DNA of 64,000 nt from Devosia rhizoryzae (GTDB lineage: Bacteria; Pseudomonadota; Alphaproteobacteria; Rhizobiales; Devosiaceae). The translations under genes and the position numbers were made by a program. The DNA lies in NCBI RefSeq assembly GCF_016698665.1, contig NZ_CP068046.1:2790001-2854000 (forward strand), written 5' to 3'. Shown here piece by piece: positions 1-8,608 of the stretch (position 1 is its first letter; each line of letters starts with the position of its first letter). The notes under the pieces are model-generated. The model had not been told where the DNA came from and made no database searches. It saw only the letters and a program-made list of their open reading frames with translations.

Positions 1-155
1 CGGTCATCGGCTTCATAGAGAACGACATCGTTCGTCTGAGCCAGGAGCCATGCTGCCGAAAGGCCGGAAATACCGCTGCCGACCACTGCAATGCGCTGGC
101 GCACAGGCTCCGAACTCGAGAAGCTGCCGGCTCCATGAAACATGGTTTGATCCAT
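1..155 (-). CDS. FAD/NAD-binding oxidoreductase, N-terminal part only (cut by window edge)
   Basis: Only about 51 N-terminal residues lie in the window; the gene continues past the left edge. The visible part holds a dinucleotide-binding Rossmann motif, VVGSGISGLSAAWLL, followed by VVLYEADD, where the acidic residue after the second strand is typical of FAD binding. This resembles the flavin amine-oxidase-like proteins (COG2907 type) that sit beside DUF1365 and cyclopropane-fatty-acid synthase genes in RpoE/ChrR regulons of Rhodobacter and Caulobacter. Its divergent placement from rpoE-chrR-DUF2177 supports that reading. The start could be the ATG at 155 or the in-frame ATG at 143. The start region lies directly behind an RpoE-like promoter, so the transcript leader would be very short. 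Confidence 0.75.
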   Translation of the reverse strand, partial: MDQTMFHGAGSFSSSEPVRQRIAVVGSGISGLSAAWLLAQTNDVVLYEADD

Positions 156-175
156 CTGCTTTGGCTCACATACGA
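148..175 (+). promoter_or_regulatory. Candidate RpoE-type promoter for rpoE-chrR
   Basis: TGATCC at 148-153 is followed after 17 bases by TACGA at 171-175. The singlet-oxygen ECF sigma factor RpoE of Rhodobacter recognises TGATCC with 18 bases to TAAGA, so the -35 hexamer matches exactly and the -10 is close. This would give autoregulation of the downstream sigma factor. The -35 overlaps the start codon of the leftward gene. Confidence 0.55.
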
Positions 176-196
176 CTGCGCCGCTAACATGGATCA
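168..196 (-). promoter_or_regulatory. Candidate RpoE-type promoter for the leftward FAD gene
   Basis: Read on the minus strand, TGATCC (196-191) is followed after 18 bases by TATGT (172-168). The -35 and the spacing fit the RpoE consensus and the -10 is a weaker match. Together with the rightward promoter the two TTGATCCAT / ATGGATCAA elements form a perfect 9-base inverted repeat, and the two -10 regions overlap. Confidence 0.5.
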
Positions 197-383
197 AGCG
201 CAAGCATGAAACGCTTTCTCCTGAGGCGCGATGTTATTCGCTTCCCTGTTGATCTACCGCAAAGCAGCCTCCGTAGTCTCTGCCATGACCCTGGCAATTT
301 ACCCTGTCGACAGACCATGCGAAGATGCGGCACGAACACCGCGCCGCCGCCTAGCCGTGCCTGCGCCGACCAGGGGCAAGCCC

Positions 384-956
384 GTGACCACAGAGCACAG
401 TTCCGCTTCGCCGGGTGACGACCTGGGCGCCCGGATTGTGGCCATCGCCGCCTCCTCCGACATGGACGCGTTTGAAGCGCTGTTCCGCGACTTTTCGCCC
501 CGGGTGCGCGCTTACCTTTTGAAGATGACTCGCGATGCGCAGGTGTCCGAAGACTTGATGCAGGAGACGATGCTGGCGATATGGCGCAAGGCCGGGCAGT
601 ACGATCCCGCGCGCGGTCCGGCTTCGGCCTGGATCTATACGATAGCCCGCAATATCTGGATCGACGCCTGGCGGCGGCAGCGCCGGCCAGCCTTGGACCC
701 CGACGATCCGGCGCTTAGCGCCGAGCCGGAACCCGATGCGCCGCGGCAGATCGAGACGCGGCAAAGCCAGGAAGCAGTGCGCCGCGCCATGGAACGCCTG
801 CCCGCTGAACAGGTCGACATCATCCGCCTCTCGTTTTTCGAGGAAGCTTCACACAGCACGATCGCGGCCCGGCTGGGTCTGCCGATCGGCACGGTCAAGT
901 CGCGTATCAGGCTCGCCTTCGGACGGCTGCGGGCTGCACTGGACGAGCAACAATGA
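384..956 (+). CDS. rpoE: ECF sigma factor, RpoE/ChrR (singlet oxygen) type
   Basis: About 190 residues. Region 2 is visible near the N terminus (FEALFRDFSPRVRAYLLK, then a SEDLMQETMLAIW stretch and WIYTIARNIWIDAWRR). Region 4 is at the C terminus (LPAEQVDIIRLSFFEE, then a helix-turn-helix with LGLPIGTVKSRIRLAFGRLR). I chose the GTG at 384 because AGGGG lies 7 bases upstream; in-frame ATGs at 231 and 285 have poorer leaders and would add residues outside the sigma fold. The stop overlaps the chrR start (ATGA), the usual coupling of a sigma factor with its zinc anti-sigma factor. The role is activation of the membrane and oxidative-damage response to singlet oxygen when ChrR lets go. The assignment to this ECF group rests on the partner gene and neighbours. 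Confidence 0.9.
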   Translation: MTTEHSSASPGDDLGARIVAIAASSDMDAFEALFRDFSPRVRAYLLKMTRDAQVSEDLMQETMLAIWRKAGQYDPARGPASAWIYTIARNIWIDAWRRQRRPALDPDDPALSAEPEPDAPRQIETRQSQEAVRRAMERLPAEQVDIIRLSFFEEASHSTIAARLGLPIGTVKSRIRLAFGRLRAALDEQQ

Positions 957-1600
957 CCATACGTCATCACCTGAACGACGATCTTCTGATCGGCTATGCA
1001 TCGGGCAATCTGTCGGAAGGCTGGTCGCTTGCCGTGGCGACGCACCTGGCCATGTGCAGCGCATGCCGCAAGAACCTCGCGGTGGCGGAAGCTGCTGGCG
1101 GCGTGTTGCTGGAAGCCATCGAGCCGGTTGGCGGGGATGAGCGATCCTGGGAAGCACTTAAGTCGCGCCTTTTGAGCGAACCCACACCTCCAATCAAGCC
1201 CAAGGTGCAGCCTCCAAGCGCGTTGATCCCCGAGCCGCTGCGCTCCTATCTTGGCGCCGATCTGGCGGACCTCAAATGGCGCAGGGTCGGCACGGCGCAC
1301 CAGATCCTGATCAAGACGGAGGATCGCGAGACCCAGGTTCGCCTCCTGCGCATTCCGGCCGGCAAGCCCGTGCCCGAGCACAGCCATGGCGGACGCGAGC
1401 TGACCGTGGTGCTGACCGGCGCTTTCCATGACGAGATCGATCAGTTCGGCCCCGGTGATATCGAAGATGCCGACGGCTCGCTGACCCATCAGCCGGTGGC
1501 CAATGCCGAAGCCGATTGCATCTGCCTTGCCGTGACCGACGCGCCGCTCAAGTTCACCAGCCGTCTCGTGCGGCTCGTGCAGCCGTTCCTGGGTATCTAG
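953..1600 (+). CDS. chrR: Zinc anti-sigma factor ChrR with cupin domain
   Basis: 215 residues in two domains. The N-terminal zinc anti-sigma domain has H6, H31, C35 and C38 (HLAMCSAC), the same positions as the zinc ligands known in Rhodobacter ChrR. The C-terminal cupin carries HSHGGRE (H143, H145, E149) and H179, matching the second metal site needed for response to singlet oxygen. It overlaps rpoE by four bases, so the two are translated as a pair. It holds the sigma factor in the cytoplasm and releases it under photooxidative or organic-peroxide stress. No key ligand is missing, so the system looks intact. Confidence 0.93.
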   Translation: MTIRHHLNDDLLIGYASGNLSEGWSLAVATHLAMCSACRKNLAVAEAAGGVLLEAIEPVGGDERSWEALKSRLLSEPTPPIKPKVQPPSALIPEPLRSYLGADLADLKWRRVGTAHQILIKTEDRETQVRLLRIPAGKPVPEHSHGGRELTVVLTGAFHDEIDQFGPGDIEDADGSLTHQPVANAEADCICLAVTDAPLKFTSRLVRLVQPFLGI

Positions 1601-1609
1601 GAGACCGCA

Positions 1610-2026
1610 ATGCCGGGACCCGGCCTGCTGACGCTCCTTGCGGCCTATGCCGGCACAGGCGCCGTGTTCCTTGCGCTGGACTTCCTGTGGCTGGCGCTTG
1701 TCGCCGTAGGCTTTTATCGCGCCGAAATCGGGCCGCTGCTGCTTGGCAAATTCAACATGGCGCCGGCCGGAATTTTCTACCTGTTCTATGTCGCCGGTAT
1801 TGTGGGCTTTGCCATCGTTCCGGCACTTGCCACGCAGTCCTGGCTCTGGGCTTTAGCGGCTGGTGTGGCCCTGGGGTTTATCGCTTATGGCACCTATAAC
1901 ATGAGCAACCTGGCGACGCTTAAAGGCTGGTCGGCCAAGTTGTCCCTTGTGGACATGCTCTGGGGCGCTGCGCTCAGCGGTGTTGCGGCGCTTGCCGGCT
2001 ACTGGATGGCGCAGCTTACCGCTTGA
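1610..2026 (+). CDS. DUF2177 family membrane protein
   Basis: 138 residues, mostly hydrophobic, with about four membrane segments. The N-terminal part reads VFLALDFLWLALVAVGFYRAEIG and the middle has YGTYNMSNLATLKGW, both typical of DUF2177 proteins. TAGGAG sits just upstream of the ATG at 1610, and the gap to chrR is only 9 bases, so it is the third gene of the rpoE-chrR unit. DUF2177 genes commonly travel with RpoE/ChrR regulons and cyclopropane-fatty-acid genes, which suggests a role at the membrane in the same stress response. The biochemical function is unknown. Confidence 0.85.
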   Translation: MPGPGLLTLLAAYAGTGAVFLALDFLWLALVAVGFYRAEIGPLLLGKFNMAPAGIFYLFYVAGIVGFAIVPALATQSWLWALAAGVALGFIAYGTYNMSNLATLKGWSAKLSLVDMLWGAALSGVAALAGYWMAQLTA

Positions 2027-2028
2027 TC

Positions 2029-3069
2029 CTAGCTCAGGACGAGGAAGCGGGCCGTGTCGGGGTCGATCGGAATGCCTTGCGCATCGCGCCGATCAGCCTC
2101 CGCCCATTCGCGGTCGCCGGGCGCCATGACGCTGCCACCGCCCGGGCGCACCGCGGCACCGCGCAAACTGGCAAGATATCCCATGATCGCCTGGCCGAAC
2201 ATGGCTCCGCCGACGAACTTTTCGGGATCGATGACCAGCACGAAGTGCCCCATATTTCGGGGCTCATGAATGTTTTCAGTGCCATACATGGGGATGAAAT
2301 CGGGGTCGAGCGTCGTTCCGGTCAGCAGAGCTGAAAACAGGGTGGCGACCCCAGCCAGGCCCGCGCCTTTGTAGCCATAGTTTTCACCGCCAAGCGGCAG
2401 CAGCATCTCGGCGGCGCCGGGGTCAATGGTCGCGGCGCCCTGCGCATCCGCAGCGACGCCCTCCGGCAGCGGTGCGTTCAGCGAGCGGTGCAAGAGCACC
2501 CGGTTCATGGGAATGGAGGAGGTCGCCATGTCGAGAAGCCAAGGCCGGCTGCCGGGCACAGGCGCAGCGAAGGCCAGCGGATTGGTGCCATGGAACCGCT
2601 CGGCGCCGTCGAAGAGCGCCACCATGGCGTCGGTATTGGTGGTGGCAAAGGTAATAAAGCCTTGCTCGGCGCCTGCTGCGGCATAAGCGCCGGCTGCGCC
2701 GAGGTGCGACGAGTGCTCGATCCCGATTGCCGCGACACCGGCTTCGCGGGCAATTTCCATGCCCAGCTCCACGGCATGGTAGGCCGCATAATGTCCGAGC
2801 CCATCGTCGCCGTTGACCATTGCGCTGGCGACAGCAGTTCTGCGCACCGTGAGTTCGGGCACCTTGTTGAGCCGCCCACCGCCAAGCATGCGGCAATAGT
2901 GTTCGACCAGCCGCACGCCATGGCTGTCCACCCCGACGCGGGACGCATGCATCAGCGCCCGCACGGCAGCCTCCGCAGAGGGTGCGCTGGCCCCAACGTC
3001 GAGCAGCGCCCGAAGCACACGCCGTTCGAGCTCAGCGCCCGGGACGAGAATTTGATTGTCGCTGCGCAT
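2029..3069 (-). CDS. Ldh-family NAD(P)-dependent oxidoreductase (malate/L-lactate/ureidoglycolate type)
   Basis: 346 residues from the ATG at 3069, which has GGAAGGA upstream on the minus strand; an upstream in-frame start at 3105 would overlap the helicase gene and is less likely. Family signs are SRVGVDSHGVRLVEHY near the N terminus, the catalytic-histidine segment HSSHLGAAGAY, and the substrate segment FATTNTDAMV. The family reduces 2-keto acids or oxidises 2-hydroxy acids (malate, lactate, ureidoglycolate, delta-1-piperideine-2-carboxylate) with NAD(P). The substrate cannot be told from sequence alone. It follows the helicase gene on the same strand, but no functional link is evident. Confidence 0.85.
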   Translation of the reverse strand: MRSDNQILVPGAELERRVLRALLDVGASAPSAEAAVRALMHASRVGVDSHGVRLVEHYCRMLGGGRLNKVPELTVRRTAVASAMVNGDDGLGHYAAYHAVELGMEIAREAGVAAIGIEHSSHLGAAGAYAAAGAEQGFITFATTNTDAMVALFDGAERFHGTNPLAFAAPVPGSRPWLLDMATSSIPMNRVLLHRSLNAPLPEGVAADAQGAATIDPGAAEMLLPLGGENYGYKGAGLAGVATLFSALLTGTTLDPDFIPMYGTENIHEPRNMGHFVLVIDPEKFVGGAMFGQAIMGYLASLRGAAVRPGGGSVMAPGDREWAEADRRDAQGIPIDPDTARFLVLS

Positions 3070-3098
3070 ATGGTCCTTCCCGGGAATACTTGTTGCCC

Positions 3099-5162
3099 TT
3101 ACCACATGCTGCGCATCTTGGCCGCCATGTCCACCACGGCAGGCTGGCCGGGCATCAATCCGGCCCGGATGGGCGTTACAGGCGGCCAGAGGATGTCCTC
3201 GAACAGTGCCGTCATCGCCCGTGGAATAAAGCGCGTGCGCTGCGCGTAAAGGTGTCGGTCGCCGTTCCGCGCCTGCTGGGTGACATAAAAGCGCTGCGGC
3301 ACCAGCAGATGGAGTTCATCCTTGGCGCGGGTCATCGCCACATACAGAAGCCGCCGCTCTTCTTCGAGTTCATGGGCCGAACCGGTGCCGAGATCGGAGG
3401 GGATACAGCCGTCGACAACATTGAGGACATGCACTGCCTTCCACTCCTGCCCCTTGGCCGAGTGGATGGTTGAAAGGATCAGGTAATCATCGTCCTTGAG
3501 CGGCACGCCGGCCTGGTCGCTGGTGGCGTCAGGCGGATCAAGGGTCAATTCGGTCAGGAAGCGCTCGCGGCCTGGATACCCGGCGGCGATCTGTTCGAGC
3601 TGCACGATGTCGGCCACGCGGCTTGGCGCATCCTCGTAAGCCGCTTCCAGCAGTGGCTCATACCATTGACGGACATAGCCCAGTTCGAGCGGCCAACTCA
3701 GTTCGCGGCTCGCAAGGCGCCCGACCATGGCGACGAGGTCGGGCCAATGCTGACCCGCCTTTGCAGGCGGCGGCACTTCCCCCAGGGCCCAGGCTGGATC
3801 GGCACTGGCGCCGAGCGCATCGAGGATCCGCCCCGCAGTGCCCGGACCGATGCCGGGCATCAGCTGCAAGACCCGAAACCCGGCCACGCGATCGCGCGGG
3901 TTCTCGGCCCAGCGCAGCACCGCCAGCATGTCCTTGATGTGCGCGGCATCGAGAAACTTGAGCCCCCCGAACTTGACGAAGGGGATGTTGCGCCGCGTCA
4001 GCTCGATTTCGAGCGGGCCCGAATGGGAAGAGGAGCGGAACAGCACCGCCTGTTGCTTAAGCGGCGTTCCGGTTTCGCGGGCTTCCAGCACCGACCTGGC
4101 GATATAGCCGACCTGATCGGCTTCGTCCTTGACGGTGACCAGCATGGGCTTTTGCGCGGACAGACGCTCGGTCCAAAGGTTCTTGGTGAAGCGCTCGGAC
4201 GCTTGATCAATCACAGCATTGGCGGCTGCAAGGATCGGCTGGGTCGAGCGGTAGTTGCGGTCCAATGTGACGATCTGCGCCGCCGGCGAAAAGCTCGACG
4301 GGAAATCGAGGATGTTGCGCACGGTGGCGGCGCGGAAGGAATAGATCGACTGCGCGTCATCCCCAACCACCGTCAGCCCGCGCCCGTCGGGGCGCAGGGC
4401 CAGCAACACGGAGGCCTGCAGCCGGTTTGTGTCCTGGTACTCATCAACGAGGATGTGGTCGAAGAGGCCGGATACCTGCGCGGCAATGGCGGGCTCCGCC
4501 ATCATGCCGGCCCAGTAGAGCAGGAGGTCATCGTAATCGAGAACGTTCTGCGCCTGCTTGGCCGCCACATAGGCACCAAACAACGTTCGCAGCTCGGCCG
4601 TCCACATTGCGCACCAGGGAAAGACGGTTTTCAGCACCTCATCAAGATCGGCCTGCGCATTGACGACACGCGAATAGATCGCAAGGCACGTGCCCTTGGC
4701 GGGAAAGCGCGTCTTGGTTTCGCTGAAGCGCAGTTCGTGCCGCACCAGGTTCATGAGGTCGGCAGAGTCTTCGCGGTCATGGATGGTAAACGCCGGATCG
4801 AGACCGATCTGCTGGGCATGTTCGCGCAATAGCCGCGCCCCGACGCCATGGAACGTGCCGGCCCAGGTGAGTGCGTCGGTGATCGCGCCGGAACCAAGGC
4901 CCAGAACAGAGCCGGCAATACGCTCCACCCGCCGGCTCATCTCCGATGCCGCGCGACGGGAAAAGGTCAGCAGCAGAATACGCCGGGGATCAGCACCATG
5001 ACGGATCAGATGCGCCACGCGATGGGCCAAAGTATTGGTCTTGCCTGACCCAGCCCCCGCAATCACCAGCAACGGTCCGGGCGCGGCATGGCCCGCACCA
5101 TGTTCGACCGCGAGACGCTGGTTCGGATTAAGAGCTTCGAGATAGGCAGTGTCAGAAGGCAC
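3099..5162 (-). CDS. ATP-dependent DNA helicase, UvrD/Rep/PcrA superfamily 1
   Basis: 687 residues, the size of Rep or PcrA. Motifs in order: Q-motif NPNQRLAVE, Walker A AGAGSGKT at residues 35-42, the SF1 Walker B variant [29 protein letters not shown], and near the C terminus HSAKGQEW and [12 protein letters not shown]. These are the UvrD-like motifs Ia to VI with all ATPase residues present. It would translocate 3' to 5' on single-stranded DNA in repair or replication restart. The C-terminal tail after motif VI is short (about 60 residues) and lacks an obvious nuclease domain. Which paralogue it is (UvrD, Rep or another UvrD-like helicase) is not decided. Confidence 0.92.
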   Translation of the reverse strand: MPSDTAYLEALNPNQRLAVEHGAGHAAPGPLLVIAGAGSGKTNTLAHRVAHLIRHGADPRRILLLTFSRRAASEMSRRVERIAGSVLGLGSGAITDALTWAGTFHGVGARLLREHAQQIGLDPAFTIHDREDSADLMNLVRHELRFSETKTRFPAKGTCLAIYSRVVNAQADLDEVLKTVFPWCAMWTAELRTLFGAYVAAKQAQNVLDYDDLLLYWAGMMAEPAIAAQVSGLFDHILVDEYQDTNRLQASVLLALRPDGRGLTVVGDDAQSIYSFRAATVRNILDFPSSFSPAAQIVTLDRNYRSTQPILAAANAVIDQASERFTKNLWTERLSAQKPMLVTVKDEADQVGYIARSVLEARETGTPLKQQAVLFRSSSHSGPLEIELTRRNIPFVKFGGLKFLDAAHIKDMLAVLRWAENPRDRVAGFRVLQLMPGIGPGTAGRILDALGASADPAWALGEVPPPAKAGQHWPDLVAMVGRLASRELSWPLELGYVRQWYEPLLEAAYEDAPSRVADIVQLEQIAAGYPGRERFLTELTLDPPDATSDQAGVPLKDDDYLILSTIHSAKGQEWKAVHVLNVVDGCIPSDLGTGSAHELEEERRLLYVAMTRAKDELHLLVPQRFYVTQQARNGDRHLYAQRTRFIPRAMTALFEDILWPPVTPIRAGLMPGQPAVVDMAAKMRSMW

Positions 5163-5284
5163 GAATCGATCCTCGCCGGGGTAGCCTTATCGGACCGTAT
5201 TCTCGATTTGTTCACAAGCCGTACCGGCCGATGCAACGGGATCAAGCAGCGGGCGGTGCCAAAGGGGAACATCGAAGATGAGAA

Positions 5285-5374
5285 TGGCGGAGAGAAAGGG
5301 ATTCGAACCCTTGAGACGGTTCCCCGCCTACACACTTTCCAGGCGTGCGCCTTCGACCACTCGGCCATCTCTCC
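5285..5374 (-). tRNA. tRNA-Ser (anticodon GGA)
   Basis: On the minus strand the acceptor stem GGAGAGA pairs with TCTCTCC, followed by discriminator G and an encoded CCA (5287-5285). The anticodon loop reads CTGGAAA with anticodon GGA, a long variable arm characteristic of serine tRNA follows, and the T arm contains GGTTCGAATCC. Total length is 90 bases, as expected for a class II tRNA. Confidence 0.97.
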
Positions 5375-5609
5375 GCGTCGCCCTGCCCAGCCTGGAAACC
5401 GGTGCGGACCCGAAAGCCCGCGAGAGCGTGGCGCAATATACTCAGGATCGTTGCGGGCGCAAGGGATCATCAGGGTGCGCTAACGGATTGTTTTGTCCAG
5501 CAACCTTATCTTGTGAGAAGCTCGTCCGGCATGGCACAAGGTGGGCGCGCCAAGTGGAACGAAGACGGGCCGGCGGACTTTCCGCCGTCATGGGGCACAG
5601 GGACATCGC

Positions 5610-5933
5610 ATGCGGCTGGTCTTGAGAATTTTGGGCACCTGGCTGATCGGCCTGGCGCTGATCCTGCTTGTGATCGACGGCACCAAGTCCCTCGCCGCCA
5701 ACGAGCTGGTCTTTACCGTCTTCGGCGAAGCCTGGGCGAAGATACATCGTCCAAGCCAGCAGGCGGTTTCGAGTTTCTTTGAAAGCCGCTTCTTTGCCGA
5801 CCTCTTGCGCGTCGTGTTCCAGAACATTCTGACCTATCCAGCTTTTGCGGTGCTGGGCGTCCCCGGGATCGTCCTTGCGCTGATGGGCAGGCGGCCGCGG
5901 CGGGAGCGGTTCTTGCGTCAGGAACAGATCTAG
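5610..5933 (+). CDS. Small membrane protein of unknown function
   Basis: 107 residues from the ATG at 5610, with AGGGA about ten bases upstream; a longer in-frame start at 5541 would add a basic, low-complexity segment and is unlikely. Residues 4-22 (VLRILGTWLIGLALILLVI) form one membrane segment and a second lies near YPAFAVLGVPGIVLAL. The middle is an amphipathic segment rich in F and S. Proteins like this sit between tRNA-Ser and msrA in related genomes and are sometimes labelled PetM-like, a name I would not rely on. Function unknown. Confidence 0.7.
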   Translation: MRLVLRILGTWLIGLALILLVIDGTKSLAANELVFTVFGEAWAKIHRPSQQAVSSFFESRFFADLLRVVFQNILTYPAFAVLGVPGIVLALMGRRPRRERFLRQEQI

Positions 5934-5986
5934 CGGCGTAACTTTTTCCCCTGCCGCAGCGTATAGTTGGCTGAAAGGAGCATCCT

Positions 5987-6643
5987 ATGTTCTTCCGTCA
6001 AAAACCGATGACCATTCCTTCTGCCGCCGAGGCGCTGCCGGGCCGGGACCAGGAACTGGCCATCGCACCCAATCATTTCGTCAATAACGCAGCCCTCAAG
6101 GGTCCCTACCCTCAGGGCGCCGAGACCATTTACCTGGCGCTTGGCTGTTTCTGGGGCGCCGAGCGGCTGTTCTGGCAATTGCCAGGCGTCCTCGTGACCG
6201 CCGTCGGTTACCAGGGTGGCCACACGCCCAACGCCTCCTATGAAGAAGTGTGTTCCGGCCGGACCGGGCATACGGAGATCGTGAAGGTCGTCTACGATCC
6301 CAAGGTGATCAGCCTCGAACAGCTGCTCAAGACGTTCTGGGAAGAGCACGACCCGACCCAGGGCATGCGCCAGGGCAATGACATGGGCACCCAGTATCGG
6401 TCGGCGATCTATACAACGACGCCCGAGCAGGCCGAAATCGTTGAAAAAAGCCGCGCTGCTTACGAGGCCGCTCTCCGTCAGCGCGGCCTTGGACCGATCA
6501 CGACCGAAATCGGCGAGGCGGGTCCCTTCTACTATGCCGAGACCTATCACCAGCAGTATCTGGCCAAAAACCCCAATGGCTATTGTGGGCTGGCAGGGAC
6601 CGGCGTCAGCTGCCCCATCGGGGTTGGCGTTGCCGCCGAGTAA
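5987..6643 (+). CDS. msrA: Peptide-methionine (S)-S-oxide reductase MsrA
   Basis: 218 residues. The catalytic motif GCFWG is at about residue 53, followed by the family signatures [16 protein letters not shown], and [24 protein letters not shown]-x-Y-H-Q-Q-Y is near the C terminus. The leader has AAAGGAG upstream of the ATG at 5987. The protein reduces the S epimer of methionine sulfoxide in oxidised proteins using thioredoxin. It carries an N-terminal extension of about 45 residues before the catalytic core, common in alphaproteobacterial MsrA. A strong terminator follows, so it seems to be a single-gene unit. Confidence 0.96.
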   Translation: MFFRQKPMTIPSAAEALPGRDQELAIAPNHFVNNAALKGPYPQGAETIYLALGCFWGAERLFWQLPGVLVTAVGYQGGHTPNASYEEVCSGRTGHTEIVKVVYDPKVISLEQLLKTFWEEHDPTQGMRQGNDMGTQYRSAIYTTTPEQAEIVEKSRAAYEAALRQRGLGPITTEIGEAGPFYYAETYHQQYLAKNPNGYCGLAGTGVSCPIGVGVAAE

Positions 6644-6650
6644 CTGATTG

Positions 6651-6684
6651 GGGCGCCGGGAGATCCTTCCGGCGCCCTTTCTGT
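6651..6684 (+). terminator. Rho-independent terminator after msrA
   Basis: GGGCGCCGG (6651-6659) pairs perfectly with CCGGCGCCC (6669-6677) around a 9-base loop, and TTTCTGTT follows. It lies 8 bases behind the msrA stop and ends transcription before the convergent gene. Confidence 0.85.
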
Positions 6685-6696
6685 TCGCGGCGTGTT

Positions 6697-8565
6697 CTAG
6701 CGCGCGATGGCGTAGATCTTGAGCGGTCCGCCGAGGGAGACATCCTCGAGCCAATCGGGCGGCGTGCCGGCGGCAAGTAGGCTCAGCACCGTATTGGGCT
6801 GCTTGAGCCCGGCGCTGTGCATTTCTGGCATTGCCTCGCAGGTGACGAAGAGGCTGAGCCCCCGCTTGCGTGCAATGTCATGGGCTTCGCCGGCCGGGCG
6901 GCTCAAGAAGCGAAAAGCATCGAGCACGCCATCTTCGTTGCGGTGATAGGGCGCGGCGACCACTTCGTGCTGTGTTTCGAGCAGGATGTGGGCGCCAAGA
7001 TCGATGGGCGACATGATACGGCTTGGTGGCAGGCCACGCAGGTCGGCAAAGCTGCCCGAAGCAAGGCAGGGTAGCTTGCTGGCTCGGGCGGTGGTGACCT
7101 CCTGTGCGCGTCCATCTGGAAGAAGGCCGAGCAGGCCGGTGACTGCAAGAGCAATGACGATGCCCGCAAAACTCAGCCATGAGGCCACAAGACCCAGGGC
7201 CGGCAAGATGCGCGGTCGCTCGATATAGGCCTCACGCGCCCGAAGGATCAGCCAGGCGGCAGCGGGCGTGACGGTCAAGACCACAAGGCGAGCACCGCGG
7301 ATCTGGGCCAGCATGACCACGGCAGTGGCCAAGATAAAGGTCAGAAGTATCAACCAGCCCAGCCGCTTTTCGGGCTCTTGCCGTAGAGCAAGGATCGCTG
7401 CACAGGCGCCGAGCAGAATGGGAATGCCGACCGCCAGCGTATAGGCGGGCAGGTCGAGCAAAGACTGGTGCCAGGGCTTGGCTTCGACGATGCCGGCGAT
7501 CCAGTTACGCTGCAGCCAGGGGTCAAGCGCCGCATAGGGTCCGCCCAGGCATTGGGGATAGACGGCAATGACCAGGCCGGTGCTGACGATGGCGGCCAGA
7601 GCAAGCAGCAGGAGGCGCTGCCAGGCTTGGGGGGGCGCTCGGACAATCGAGATGAACAGATAGGCCGAGCCGACGGCCAGCCCGGCCAGAACATAGACCG
7701 GCGAAATCATGTCGCAGGCCGCTTCCAGCCAGCGCCCGGGCGGCCGCGCCAGCATTAGGTGCAGGACCATGGCACCAGCAAAGCCGAGGCCGAAGCGGCG
7801 CAGGGCCGGCCGGCGGTCGCCATCGGCGGCATAGGCAAAGCCAAAGGCCAGGATCGCGGCGATGGCAACCGGAAGGGCCTCAATCGCGACCGCGAGCGCG
7901 GTGGCGGCAAACATCCCTGCGAGCCACGCCCCGAGCGGGCGCCGCAGGGCCACGAGGCTGGCGAAAAGCACGGCCAGGGTCAGCACGATGATGACATTGT
8001 GATGGTCGACGCGGCCCGGATTGAATTCGGCCAGAATGGCTGGGCTGAGCACCGGCAAGACCAGCGCCGGCAAAAGGCCCTGCCGGCCGACGAGTTCGAT
8101 TGTGATGCGCGCCGAAAGCCAGAGCAGCAGCGCCAGCAAGAGAAGCGGCCAGATCGTACCGGCAAGAACCAGCGCCTGGGAAGGCGTGGCGATCAGTTGC
8201 GCAAGCGCCAGCAGCAGGGCAAGCGGCAGATCGACAAGGCGCGACCAGTGGATCTCGGCGCCATAGGGGGTGTTGAGCCGGTGCTGCACCAGATCGTACC
8301 AGCCCTGCCCGGCGAGGAAATCACGCACCACGACCATGCGCATGGCGTCATCTGTGTCGCCAAAAAACGGTCCCCCGGCCCGGTTCATATTGGCGCGCAG
8401 GAGGATGGTCAAAGCCGCGAGGGCAAAGATGGCGCAGAGCCAAAGCCAGTCCCGCCCCGTAAGGCGAGCGGCGGCTAACGGCGCGCCGGAGAACGTTTTT
8501 TCGCGCGATCTCACGAGGTTATACCGGACAAAACTAACACCCTTAACATTGGGCAACCATGCCAA
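6697..8565 (-). CDS. Large multi-pass membrane protein, GT-C glycosyltransferase-like
   Basis: 622 residues with roughly eleven membrane segments followed by a soluble C-terminal part of about 130 residues. After the first membrane segment comes a periplasmic loop with FFGDTDDAMRM and YGAEIHWSRLVDLPLA. An acidic D-x-D-type motif in the first loop is the hallmark of GT-C polyprenol-linked sugar transferases such as oligosaccharyltransferases and mannosyltransferases. That makes a cell-envelope glycosyltransferase likely, but the family is not certain. The first 38 residues are not membrane-like, so the true start may lie further downstream. It stands alone on its strand between msrA and the catalase gene. 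Confidence 0.6.
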   Translation of the reverse strand: MAWLPNVKGVSFVRYNLVRSREKTFSGAPLAAARLTGRDWLWLCAIFALAALTILLRANMNRAGGPFFGDTDDAMRMVVVRDFLAGQGWYDLVQHRLNTPYGAEIHWSRLVDLPLALLLALAQLIATPSQALVLAGTIWPLLLLALLLWLSARITIELVGRQGLLPALVLPVLSPAILAEFNPGRVDHHNVIIVLTLAVLFASLVALRRPLGAWLAGMFAATALAVAIEALPVAIAAILAFGFAYAADGDRRPALRRFGLGFAGAMVLHLMLARPPGRWLEAACDMISPVYVLAGLAVGSAYLFISIVRAPPQAWQRLLLLALAAIVSTGLVIAVYPQCLGGPYAALDPWLQRNWIAGIVEAKPWHQSLLDLPAYTLAVGIPILLGACAAILALRQEPEKRLGWLILLTFILATAVVMLAQIRGARLVVLTVTPAAAWLILRAREAYIERPRILPALGLVASWLSFAGIVIALAVTGLLGLLPDGRAQEVTTARASKLPCLASGSFADLRGLPPSRIMSPIDLGAHILLETQHEVVAAPYHRNEDGVLDAFRFLSRPAGEAHDIARKRGLSLFVTCEAMPEMHSAGLKQPNTVLSLLAAGTPPDWLEDVSLGGPLKIYAIAR

Positions 8566-8608
8566 ACATGAGCCGTTCGCCGCCTGACAAAACCATCAGG
8601 AGAATGTC

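Noticed and set aside
231..383. Longer rpoE start at 231 or 285
   Set aside because: Both lack a good ribosome binding site, and the extra residues do not resemble sigma factor sequence, whereas GTG 384 has AGGGG at proper distance.
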